Assembly: GCA_018814635.1 (NCBI GenBank)
Contig: JAHIYV010000050.1
Coordinates: forward strand, 1-10,260
From: Patescibacteria group bacterium
Lineage (GTDB): Bacteria; Patescibacteriota; Minisyncoccia; Phycocordibacterales; JAGLOS01
Direction: 5' to 3'
Length of the DNA: 10,260 nt
The notes beneath the pieces are model-generated. The model was not told the DNA's origin. It saw nothing but the letters and a program-made list of their open reading frames with translations, and did not search any database. Below, piece after piece: positions 1 through 6,295 of the stretch. Made by a program: the position numbers and the translations under genes. Within the stretch, counting starts at the first letter, position 1. Each line of letters opens with the position of its first letter.

Positions 1-134
1 AAATGCGCAAACATATAGCGGCTTGGTTAAAACATAGAAATAAAATGAAAGCCGGAATAAACTGGAAATTTACCAAAGAACAGGCGGAAATAAAATTTAA
101 ACTTAACCATAAAACACAAAAATTAAATGAATGA
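1..134 (+). CDS. IS630-family transposase, C-terminal end (cut by window edge)
   Basis: The open frame enters from the left edge and ends with TGA at 132-134; 43 residues are visible from position 3. The pattern is an IAAW segment, then an RNK segment, then INWKFTKEQAEIKFK. This resembles the closing segment of IS630-type DDE transposases, which usually end in a W-x(2-3)-RN stretch followed by (I/V)NW-x-FT-x(2)-(D/E)A-x-IK-(L/F). The catalytic DDE residues would lie outside the window, so activity cannot be judged. A strong intrinsic terminator starts a few bases after the stop. The family call rests on the tail motif only. Confidence 0.6.
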   Translation, partial: MRKHIAAWLKHRNKMKAGINWKFTKEQAEIKFKLNHKTQKLNE

Positions 135-137
135 GAT

Positions 138-176
138 AGTACCCTGTGAACAACGCGTTCACAGGGTACTTTTTTT
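138..176 (+). terminator. Intrinsic terminator after the transposase
   Basis: A perfect 14-bp stem (AGTACCCTGTGAAC at 138-151 with its complement at 157-170) has a 5-nt loop and is followed directly by a run of T on the plus strand. It begins 3 nt after the transposase stop. On the minus strand the same hairpin lies downstream of the AbiEii gene but is not followed by a T run, so it probably serves mainly the plus strand. It could also be part of an insertion-sequence end. Confidence 0.85.
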
Positions 177-219
177 ACACACATTATTAACTCAATTTGT
201 TGAATCGTTAACACTCTTT

Positions 220-1482
220 TTATTTTAATAAGTCATCTAGCTCACAGGCCATCAGGGCTGGTTTATTGAGAACAATCTGCTCTTTTTGGTTTAAGTTATC
301 AGTTGTCGTACGGATGAGTTTAGTAATAATACTATCGCCAAGCATTATTTTGTTTGTTTTCTTAAAATAATTTTCTGTTTTTTGAAAAAAGAGCGTGAGA
401 AATTGTTTTAGTTGATTACTTAATTCTCCCAATTCAAGTGTAGTTTTTTTAATTACATCCTCATTTATTGGTACTCTTAGATATTCACCGGCTTGTACCC
501 ATTCCCCAGTCACGGAATAAGTAATACGAATAGTCGCTTCTTCTTCTGTGTTATATAAGTAAGTAAAAGAAAAAATACCCGCGCGAAAATCCTCGCGCGT
601 AATTACTTGTTGTAAACTAGTTACCACGCGAATTTTGTAACCATCAAGAAGTTTGAAATAGCTTTCCATCCAATTTGTGAGCCAATTTTTAATATACGCG
701 CTATTTGTAAAGAGAGGCAGAAGATCCTGCTTGAGATTTGTGTTGCTTGCTTTATTTATCTGAAGAGTAAGTTTGTCAAAAAGCGCTCGCGGATCTTTTA
801 CGGCAATGCCCTTAGCAATAAGATAATCAAAATCCGGTACCACTTTTTTATTCATATACCAAAGTAGATCATAAATATCACGCCCTTTTTCTTCATAGAT
901 AGCTTTGCCTATTCCGCGAGTTCCTCGCAAAAAAATAGCTGCAATTTTGCTCGCCATAAGGGCTGACATATTATAAGTTATAATTACAAATGAAAGCTGG
1001 TTATGGTTTATTGGCCTTCGTTCAGTTACTGTTTTTGGCGCAACAAAATAATTGAGATCAACTTTTACATGCACTTGTTGTGAAGGATGCCCAAAACTTA
1101 ATTCCTCTCCAACATTAAATTTCAAAAGCAATCCCCTGTCAGTGTTTATTTTTATTGCAAGAAAATTATCTTTGGCGCCATGGGTATTGGTGAAGTAATC
1201 CTCGGTTTCTTTTTTCAGCTCCTCTAAAAATTCTTTTGTTATCGTATGAGAAATTTCAAAATCAAGATCAACTGACATACGATCAAGTCCATGGATAATG
1301 CGGAGCGCGGAACCGCCATACATAATCCATTTACTATATTTTGGCTGATGATAAATAAAATCAAGAACATAAAACTGCAATTCTTCTTTAAGGGTGTTGC
1401 GACGCGTTTCAGCATCAATCTCGCCATAAGCGACAATGTCATCTAGTTTTCTTTTTAAGACGGAAAGAATTTGTTCACTCAT
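220..1482 (-). CDS. AbiEii-type nucleotidyltransferase toxin (type IV TA)
   Basis: 420 aa. The N-terminal part carries the nucleotidyltransferase signature: GGSALR at residues 56-61, then R68-x-S-x-D72-L-D74-F, the GS...D-x-D metal-binding motif of the AbiEii/MNT fold. VKVDLNY (139-145) supplies a likely third acidic residue (D142). ALMASKI (174-180) and KGRDIYDL (199-206) match the later conserved blocks of the AbiEii family. AbiEii enzymes transfer nucleotides, and some inhibit growth by modifying tRNA; the substrate here is unknown. The start ATG overlaps the end of the antitoxin gene by 8 bp, so the two are probably translationally coupled. Residues from about 285 to 420 extend beyond the usual AbiEii length of roughly 300 aa and contain nothing I recognise. 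Confidence 0.85.
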   Translation of the reverse strand: MSEQILSVLKRKLDDIVAYGEIDAETRRNTLKEELQFYVLDFIYHQPKYSKWIMYGGSALRIIHGLDRMSVDLDFEISHTITKEFLEELKKETEDYFTNTHGAKDNFLAIKINTDRGLLLKFNVGEELSFGHPSQQVHVKVDLNYFVAPKTVTERRPINHNQLSFVIITYNMSALMASKIAAIFLRGTRGIGKAIYEEKGRDIYDLLWYMNKKVVPDFDYLIAKGIAVKDPRALFDKLTLQINKASNTNLKQDLLPLFTNSAYIKNWLTNWMESYFKLLDGYKIRVVTSLQQVITREDFRAGIFSFTYLYNTEEEATIRITYSVTGEWVQAGEYLRVPINEDVIKKTTLELGELSNQLKQFLTLFFQKTENYFKKTNKIMLGDSIITKLIRTTTDNLNQKEQIVLNKPALMACELDDLLK

Positions 1483-2095
1483 ATTTAATATATTTTTTAA
1501 TTAGTTTATAAAATTTATCCTGTTCCTTTTTATCCATTTCCTCAATATCTATCCGTAATTCTTCAATTAAAATTTTTATCTTTTCAATTTCAACTCCACG
1601 AAACTGACGAGTTTTAAAATATAGCAAGTCAAACAACGCTTTTGAGGGAGTGGCTATAAAAAAATCAAATTTTCCTTTTTCTAATAAAAAATCAGAAAAA
1701 AGTTTTTTGTTAATAGATTGATACGCAAAATTGCCAGCTCTTGTCTGGTAATCTCTCGTCACCTTAAGTGTGACTGAGGTAATTGGATATATTGCCTCTG
1801 TGGTAAGGTTGTAATACTGAAGAGCCGCCCATGAACTAACATACGACGGGGTACGGATTATATTAGCAAGATAAAATGAATAAGAAATATCATTTTTGTT
1901 TTTATCAAAGAAATCAGCAGAAACATATAGACCATTTTTGAGATGATAAATTTCTTTGCACTTCAAAAAACGACTGATATAAGTATCCACAGTAGAATCC
2001 TTAAGTTCCAGCTGTTTACCAAGTTGATATACAGTGTTCTTTTCAAAATGAGGCAAAGACTTTAGTTGTGCTAAAAGATTTTTTTTGCTTTTCAT
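1475..2095 (-). CDS. AbiEi-type antitoxin / transcriptional regulator
   Basis: 206 aa. The N-terminus (about 5-60) looks like a winged helix-turn-helix (FEKNTVYQLGKQLELKDST, then YISRFLK and a GLYV wing). The rest matches the AbiEi core: YVSSWAALQYYNLTTE (85-100), ITSVTL (105-110), and ATPSKALFDLLYF (148-160), the counterpart of the usual A-x-PEKALLDLLY block. AbiEi proteins bind inverted repeats in their own promoter and neutralise the AbiEii partner. The frame stays open upstream to 2248, but I chose ATG 2095 because a TTGACA-17-TACACT promoter lies at 2108-2136, which puts the upstream extension outside the transcript. The 3' end overlaps the toxin start by 8 bp. Confidence 0.85.
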   Translation of the reverse strand: MKSKKNLLAQLKSLPHFEKNTVYQLGKQLELKDSTVDTYISRFLKCKEIYHLKNGLYVSADFFDKNKNDISYSFYLANIIRTPSYVSSWAALQYYNLTTEAIYPITSVTLKVTRDYQTRAGNFAYQSINKKLFSDFLLEKGKFDFFIATPSKALFDLLYFKTRQFRGVEIEKIKILIEELRIDIEEMDKKEQDKFYKLIKKYIKYE

Positions 2096-2096
2096 A

Positions 2097-2110
2097 ACTA
2101 TGACAATAGT
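2097..2110. promoter_or_regulatory. Candidate AbiEi operator
   Basis: ACTAT-GACA-ATAGT is a perfect 5-bp inverted repeat that overlaps the -10 hexamer and the predicted transcription start. A related AATAGTATGT stretch lies 5' at 2124-2133, overlapping the -35 end. Autorepression through inverted repeats at the promoter is known for AbiEi; its use here is inference. Confidence 0.4.
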
Positions 2111-2136
2111 GTACCAAAAATGAAATAGTATGTCAA
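2108..2136 (-). promoter_or_regulatory. Sigma-70-type promoter of the AbiE operon
   Basis: On the minus strand TTGACA (2131-2136) is separated by exactly 17 bp from TACACT (2108-2113). Initiation about 7 nt downstream of the -10 would fall near 2100-2102, only about 6 nt before the AbiEi ATG, so the message would be nearly leaderless. No Shine-Dalgarno is visible before that ATG. Confidence 0.75.
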
Positions 2137-2222
2137 TGGTTCGTTGTTGGTTCGTTGTCGGGGGCTTGTTTTCTATAATTATCTTGATGGGAGCTCGGCT
2201 TCCTTCACTGAATTTAAATTTG

Positions 2223-2251
2223 AGTTTGCCAAGGCCCGGCCTTGGCAAACT
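2223..2251. repeat. Perfect 14-bp palindrome
   Basis: AGTTTGCCAAGGCC (2223-2236) is followed by one base and then its exact reverse complement (2238-2251). The right arm is repeated again in tandem at 2252-2265. The core CCAAGG-N5-CCTTGG is shared with the palindrome at 2323-2341. Confidence 0.9.
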
Positions 2252-2322
2252 GGCCTTGGCAAACTGTCTATGGGATGGTCTGAATGGCTATTTATATGGC
2301 TATTTATATGGCTTTTTTCTTG

Positions 2323-2341
2323 TCCAAGGTTTAACCTTGGA
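2323..2341. repeat. Perfect 9-bp palindrome with shared CCAAGG/CCTTGG core
   Basis: TCCAAGGTT (2323-2331), one central T, then AACCTTGGA (2333-2341). It has the same CCAAGG-N5-CCTTGG layout as 2223-2251 but different central bases, as expected for two members of one hairpin repeat family or two sites for one dimeric DNA-binding protein. There is no T tract, so it is not a terminator. Confidence 0.8.
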
Positions 2342-2420
2342 TTTTGATGGGAGCTCAGCTTCCTTCATTTCCTTCATTTCCTTCATTGATTTGTGGCTTT
2401 TGTTTATCTTTGAGCCTGTT

Positions 2421-2810
2421 TTATTTACTGGCGCGTTTTTTGTCTAAAAAACTTTGTAAAATTATTGCTGCCGCTGATGCGTCTAACATTTTATTTTTTC
2501 CTTGAATTTGTTGCGCTTGATGAGAAGTTAAAAATTCGGGTTCTAGATATATTGGCGTATCAATTTCTTTTTTGATTTTTTCTATAAAAATTTCAATGTC
2601 TTTCATTAAAGGATTGGGTTCTCCTTTGAAATTAAACGACTCCCCTATTACAATTCCAGCAATATCTTCTTTTTCATATATTGTTTTAATTTCATCTATA
2701 AGATTTTTGGTATTAGACAAAACACTTCTAGGAAAAGCTAAAGTGTTGTTGCTATCAGAAACCGCAAGGCCAACCCTTTTTGTTCCATAATCAATACCAA
2801 GAAATTTCAT
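2421..2810 (-). CDS. ruvX: RuvX/YqgF-type RNase H-fold nuclease
   Basis: 129 aa, a typical length for the family. GIDYGTKRVGLAVSD (5-19) is the N-terminal RNase H-fold strand with catalytic D7. IVIGES (53-58) corresponds to the usual VVG-x-P block, and DASAAAIILQSFLD (110-123) is the closing D-x2-AA-x2-ILQ-x-(Y/F) motif with D110. The block usually read as DER-(L/T)-(S/T)T is here EPEFLTS (90-96), keeping E92 but not the Asp. The family processes the 5' end of pre-16S rRNA and was earlier proposed as a Holliday-junction resolvase. The gene lies 28 bp downstream of the DsbD-like gene on the same strand, and both may be on one transcript. Confidence 0.9.
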   Translation of the reverse strand: MKFLGIDYGTKRVGLAVSDSNNTLAFPRSVLSNTKNLIDEIKTIYEKEDIAGIVIGESFNFKGEPNPLMKDIEIFIEKIKKEIDTPIYLEPEFLTSHQAQQIQGKNKMLDASAAAIILQSFLDKKRASK

Positions 2811-2838
2811 ATCTCAAGAATTATGTTTCAATTATAGT

Positions 2839-4197
2839 TTAAAATACAAGAAGTTGCGGAGCTAGGAACATTAACCCGCCAAGTAAAAGCATCAAAACTC
2901 CACCAACTAGCAATGATAATTTAGAATATTTTTGACTGTGGTGTAATTTATCAAATCCATATAAAGCGAAACCAAAAATAACAATGTCATCAATCATATA
3001 CGCAAGAATGTATAATAATAAATATCCTTGATGCGCCCAAAAACTAAGCGTGTTAATTTCAAGAATTTTAGTAAACGCCTGTGGAATACCAATGGAACAA
3101 GCAAATTCAATAATATTCACCGAAAATGCTATCCCAATAACCCCGATTATAGTGGCAAGTGTGACTGGAGAATTAACAAGTTTATGTATTCTATTTTGAA
3201 TACCCGCCTGTTGTTCTATGTTTGTTACATCGCAAACTAATTTATTTCGCGTTTTTTTATACTTATAAAGAAAATATAAACCACTTCCGATTGAAAGAAG
3301 TCCAATAAGGGGTGTCACGATAGTATCAAGTTGAACAAAATTCCAAGTCTTATACCAAACATTCAGTATTAAATAATACATTATTGCTTCGGCAATAATA
3401 AAGAGTCCCGCAACATAGAACATTTTCTTTTTATTCCCAATTTGCATCAAAATTAAAAGAAAAGTTACAAGAACCCAAAGCGCGCAAGGATTAAAACCAT
3501 CAACCAAACCAAGAACAGTTGATATTGAAAAAAGTGAAAAATTTTCCAAATTAATCTTGCCCCAAAATGGTAAATTGACTGCAATTTCTGTTTGTTCTGT
3601 ATTCTCTGTGTTTGCTTTTTGGTTAAGAGCGCTAGGATTTAAATATGCTTCAATATCATAATCATAACCGTTTTTAGCTCGTTCAACCGCTCGTATTATT
3701 TGTTCTCCTGTTGTTTCTTTTGAATCAAACCCCGGCATAATTTCACCTCCAACGAATGTAACGGGAGTTCCAAGTGGCAATTCAGATGCCTGTAATAAAT
3801 CAACAAAAAGTTGATGCGCTTCTTCATCTTTTCCAACATCATAATATGTTACTTGAACACTAGGTTCGGTTGATAAATACTCATTAAGAAATTCTTTTTC
3901 TCTCTCGCAAAAACCGCAATCTTCCCTGCCAAAAACATAAAGTCGTGCTGTGGTTACAGGATTGCCTCCAATATCTTGAGCTGAAACCAGCTCGGATTCT
4001 GTGTTTTTGGGATTTGTTATATCCGCACCAGAAGAGGAGCTATTTATCACGGCAGCTCCCACCAAGGTCGAATCCACGGGTAAACTGGGAGGAGTTGCAA
4101 TATACGCATACGCCAACCCTACAACAGTCCACGGTATAAGCAAAAGGAATATAAAAATTTTCTGTATTCTTGATATTTTTCTTTTATGTTTTTTCAT
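2839..4197 (-). CDS. Thioredoxin-CcdA/DsbD-like membrane disulfide reductase
   Basis: 452 aa. A basic start and one hydrophobic segment (about 13-33) anchor the N-terminus. A Ser/Asn/Thr-rich linker leads to a thioredoxin/glutaredoxin-like domain (about 84-175) with the redox motif CGFC at 94-97 and a cis-Pro loop GTPVTF (143-148). The C-terminal half (about 220-450) has roughly six hydrophobic spans and two isolated membrane cysteines, C238 in DGFNPCAL and C367 in EFACSIGIPQ, placed like the cysteine pair of CcdA/DsbD that passes electrons across the membrane. The likely role is moving reducing power from the cytoplasm to exported proteins. Unlike DsbD, which has its thioredoxin domain last, the thioredoxin domain comes first here. 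The substrate is unknown. Confidence 0.8.
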   Translation of the reverse strand: MKKHKRKISRIQKIFIFLLLIPWTVVGLAYAYIATPPSLPVDSTLVGAAVINSSSSGADITNPKNTESELVSAQDIGGNPVTTARLYVFGREDCGFCEREKEFLNEYLSTEPSVQVTYYDVGKDEEAHQLFVDLLQASELPLGTPVTFVGGEIMPGFDSKETTGEQIIRAVERAKNGYDYDIEAYLNPSALNQKANTENTEQTEIAVNLPFWGKINLENFSLFSISTVLGLVDGFNPCALWVLVTFLLILMQIGNKKKMFYVAGLFIIAEAIMYYLILNVWYKTWNFVQLDTIVTPLIGLLSIGSGLYFLYKYKKTRNKLVCDVTNIEQQAGIQNRIHKLVNSPVTLATIIGVIGIAFSVNIIEFACSIGIPQAFTKILEINTLSFWAHQGYLLLYILAYMIDDIVIFGFALYGFDKLHHSQKYSKLSLLVGGVLMLLLGGLMFLAPQLLVF

Positions 4198-4239
4198 CTA
4201 TATCTATCATTATTGTTAGACACTAATTATTATCCCCAA

Positions 4240-4267
4240 AGAATACCATTTTATAAAGAAAAAACAA
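4240..4267 (-). promoter_or_regulatory. Possible promoter of the DsbD-like gene
   Basis: On the minus strand TTGTTT (4262-4267) and TATTCT (4240-4245) are 16 bp apart, leaving a leader of about 35 nt before the ATG at 4197. No clear Shine-Dalgarno is seen. The surrounding sequence is AT-rich, so other hexamers are possible. Confidence 0.35.
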
Positions 4268-4308
4268 AAAAAATTCCATGGTGTTGTTTTTGAATTCAAA
4301 GATTAAAA

Positions 4309-4339
4309 TTGCTTTAGCCAAATTTTTTGGTAGTATAAT
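4309..4339 (+). promoter_or_regulatory. Likely promoter for tRNA-Ser
   Basis: A perfect TATAAT lies at 4334-4339, with a weak TTGCTT (4309-4314) 19 bp upstream. Transcription would start near 4346, just before the 5' tRNA-Ser fragment at 4365. This suggests the promoter originally belonged to that copy and now has to read through about 120 bp to reach the intact tRNA. Confidence 0.45.
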
Positions 4340-4364
4340 AAAAGTGTTCTTATAAAAAAGAAAA

Positions 4365-4382
4365 GGAGGAGTGGCTGAGTGG
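4365..4382 (+). pseudogene. 5' fragment of a tRNA-Ser gene
   Basis: GGAGGAGTGGCTGAGTGG is identical to the first 18 nt of the intact tRNA-Ser at 4484-4501. The match stops in the D-loop. The next 101 bp hold an imperfect 14-bp hairpin (4381-4412) and a GC-richer stretch with a GCCACTC/GAGTGGC inverted repeat (4441-4469), not tRNA sequence. It is either an attachment-site remnant or a decayed duplicate. Confidence 0.75.
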
Positions 4383-4412
4383 ATAAAAGATAAACTGCTT
4401 TATGTTTTATCC
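4381..4412. repeat. Hairpin abutting the tRNA fragment
   Basis: GGATAAAAGATAAA (4381-4394) and TTTATGTTTTATCC (4399-4412) pair at 13 of 14 positions around the loop CTGC. The left arm begins with the last two G of the tRNA fragment. There is no T tract. Confidence 0.65.
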
Positions 4413-4483
4413 GCAGCGAAGCGAAGGTGGCAAACACGAAGCCACTCGTCCGCGACTGAAAGGAGTGGCGACAATTTTATATT

Positions 4484-4573
4484 GGAGGAGTGGCTGAGTG
4501 GTTGAAGGCGACGGTCTTGAAAACCGTTGTACGGGAAACTGTACCGTGGGTTCGAATCCCACCTCCTCCGCCA
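4484..4573 (+). tRNA. tRNA-Ser(UGA)
   Basis: The 7-bp acceptor stem GGAGGAG (4484-4490) pairs with CTCCTCC (4563-4569), followed by discriminator G and an encoded CCA (4571-4573). The anticodon stem ACGGT/ACCGT encloses the loop CTTGAAA with anticodon TGA at 4518-4520. The long variable arm (GTAC...GTAC) is diagnostic of a class II serine tRNA. The T arm GTGGG-TTCGAAT-CCCAC is at 4546-4562. Its last six bases (CCGCCA) are also the first bases of the 131-bp repeat that follows, so the tRNA 3' end appears to be an integration site. Confidence 0.97.
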
Positions 4574-4698
4574 ATAGAAACTTCGTCGTTTGAAAGGATT
4601 GCTCCGCGCGGCCGCGAGGCGGCCGCGCTCCGCAAAATGATTCGTCGCTTCGCGGCGAATTGGCTGGCTGGACAAAAATCAAAGACGGCGGATTTGTT
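4568..4698 (+). repeat. 131-bp inverted repeat, left copy
   Basis: Identical at 130 of 131 positions to the reverse complement of 6112-6242; the one difference is A4672 against G. It begins with CCGCCA of the tRNA-Ser 3' end and covers the last codons of the recombinase reading frame. It contains its own folds: GCGCGGCCGC-GAG-GCGGCCGCGC, and ATTCGTCGC with GCGGCGAAT. Being longer than a terminal repeat and partly coding, it looks like a duplicated attachment-site region. Confidence 0.95.
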
Positions 4699-6080
4699 AC
4701 GAACCAGAGGGTTCGTTCCGATTTTTTGAACAAATGTTTTGATTTCGTGATAATTTTCCGATTTGCTCAAAAAATCGGCTTGTTTCGTATCTAAAATCCA
4801 TTCCCGTAGGGGTTCGACCCAATTTTTTCTCCCGCTTTCAAAATCTTTTTTCTTTTGTTCTAAAACGGCAGAAGCGAGCAAAATTTCATCTTTCTTTTTG
4901 AGATAAGCTTGTTTTGGTATGTCGCCGTCTAAATATGTGGAAACTAACTTTTCCATTTTTGCTTCTGCCGTTTTGATTTGTTCGGAAAGATTTTGAACAT
5001 CGCTTTGCGACGCCGAACTTTCCTCGCGTTCCCATTCTTTTGCGCGTCCCAACATCCAATCAGTCATTTCGTCGCAAAGCGAGATTGTTTGAAGCCGTGT
5101 TTTAATTTGCCGCGCTAATTCCACTTCTTGGATATAAGGTTGCGAACAGCGGCCGCGCTTTTTGGAGCAGCGGTAATAGCGATACTTCGTTCCCCAACGA
5201 TTGACTGCCCACTGCGCGGAAATCATACTGCCACACTCGGCGCAACGGAATAATCCGGTAAACGGAAAATCATGTTTTGCACGGCGGTGGCGCGACCGCT
5301 CTTTCGTTTTCAAAATATTTTGCACGGCTTCAAACAATGCGGGAGAAATAATTGGTTCAAAGTTTCCATCAAACCATTCTCCTTTGTGTTTCAGAAAACC
5401 GAGATATGCTCTGTTTGTTAAAAGTCGTTTGATGGAAACTTTGGCGAGTGGCGTTCGGTTTTTTGAAGTAACGCCGAGATCCGCCAAAAATTGCGCCAGA
5501 GAAACAAAAGAATATCCGCCTTTCGCGTATTCTTCAAACGCTAACTTTACAATTCGCGCTTCGGTGGGGTGCGGTTCAATGTTGCGTTTTAGCGGATTGT
5601 TTTGATAACCGAAAGGCGCGAGGCCAAGCCATTCTTTCCGTCGCAATTTTTGGCGGATTCCTCGCTTGATATTTTCAGCCAAATTATCCGAGTAATATTT
5701 ACTTTGTCCGAACGCCACTTGCAACATAAATAACCCCTGCGGGGTTGGTTCAAACCAAAATGTCGAAAAGCGCAAAGAAATAATTTTGTGAGTATCAACG
5801 GCATAAATAATTTGTCCGCCATCAATACTATTTCTCGCGAGGCGGTCAGGATGCCACGCTAAAATTCCAACGCCGTCGGATTTTTCAACCTTCGCCATCA
5901 TTTCGCCAAACACTTCTCGCCCCGGCGTCTTTGCGCTTTTCGCCTCTTGAAATTCCTCAAGAATTTCAAAATTTTCTCTACGCGCCAATTCTCGTAACTC
6001 AAAAAGCTATGCCTCAATAGACATTACTTGTCGATCGTCATCTTCCGTTGATTTACGAGCGTAGAGAAAATATTTTGGTT

Positions 6081-6250
6081 TGATATTCATATTGTTTTTA
6101 GATACGAAACAAACAAATCCGCCGTCTTTGATTTTTGCCCAGCCAGCCAATTCGCCGCGAAGCGACGAATCATTTTGCGGAGCGCGGCCGCCTCGCGGCC
6201 GCGCGGAGCAATCCTTTCAAACGACGAAGTTTCTATTGGCGGTGATATTC
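6081..6250. repeat. 8-bp direct repeats flanking a 154-bp insert (putative TSD)
   Basis: TGATATTC occurs at 6081-6088 and again at 6243-6250. The second copy abuts exactly the outer end of the right 131-bp repeat. The enclosed 6089-6242 holds that repeat plus a 17-bp piece, TTTTAGATACGAAACAA, that also occurs inside the recombinase 3' coding region (antisense of 4779-4795). This is what an insertion with target duplication would look like; chance is possible for 8 bp. Confidence 0.5.
6112..6242 (-). repeat. 131-bp inverted repeat, right copy
   Basis: Reverse complement of 4568-4698 with one mismatch. It lies just upstream of the recombinase start codon, so recombinase transcription would have to cross or start in it. 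Beyond its inner end, similarity to the left arm resumes after a deletion of about 80 bp (the 17-bp TTTTAGATACGAAACAA piece), so it is a shortened copy of the recombinase 3' end placed at its 5' end. Confidence 0.95.
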
Positions 6251-6295
6251 TACACTTTGCGCGAACCTTTTTTGAACGAAACGGCAACTGATTCG

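Larger units (their letters stand above)
2184..2386. repeat. Gene-free cluster of direct and tandem short repeats
   Basis: No convincing gene lies between 2096 and 2420. A 24-bp block beginning TTGATGGGAGCTC occurs at 2184-2207 and 2344-2367 with one mismatch. Between and after the copies are a 14-bp tandem (GGCCTTGGCAAACT at 2238-2251 and 2252-2265), a 12-bp tandem (ATGGCTATTTAT at 2284-2295 and 2296-2307, plus a partial third copy), and three exact copies of TTCCTTCAT at 2360-2386. Such packing suggests slippage or a small dispersed element. Confidence 0.85.
4477..6090 (-). pseudogene. Large serine recombinase, interrupted by an amber codon
   Basis: In this frame ATG 6088-6090 begins with KYFLYARKSTEDD (residues 6-18), the catalytic-serine motif with S14. 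Codon 28 (6007-6009) is TAG, in the SIEAQL motif where the family has Gln. After it the protein resumes normally: a FQEAKSAK block, LAWHPDRLARNS, FWFEPTPQG, the recombinase domain (about residues 150-265), a zinc ribbon (CAEC around residue 283 and two later Cys near 308 and 315), and a coiled coil (about 360-420). The longest uninterrupted frame starts at TTG 5988 and lacks S14, so it should be inactive unless the amber is suppressed. Downstream there is no stop before 4477: the frame runs through the 131-bp repeat and about 30 residues that are only antisense of tRNA-Ser. The family normally performs site-specific integration, excision or inversion. Confidence 0.85.

Noticed and set aside
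2096..2248. An N-terminal extension of AbiEi by 51 residues
   Set aside because: It would run through the promoter and palindromic repeats, and the AbiEi fold begins at ATG 2095.
2284..2386. A CRISPR array
   Set aside because: The repeats are 9-14 bp and directly tandem without unique spacers, and there are no cas genes.
2130..2447. A 105-aa plus-strand frame
   Set aside because: It is composed of the tandem repeats of a non-coding stretch and overlaps the ruvX 3' end.
4400..4733. Minus-strand frames of 91 and 108 aa over the tRNA and left repeat
   Set aside because: They are antisense of tRNA-Ser (for example the EVGFEPT peptide) and of the repeat, in other frames than the recombinase.
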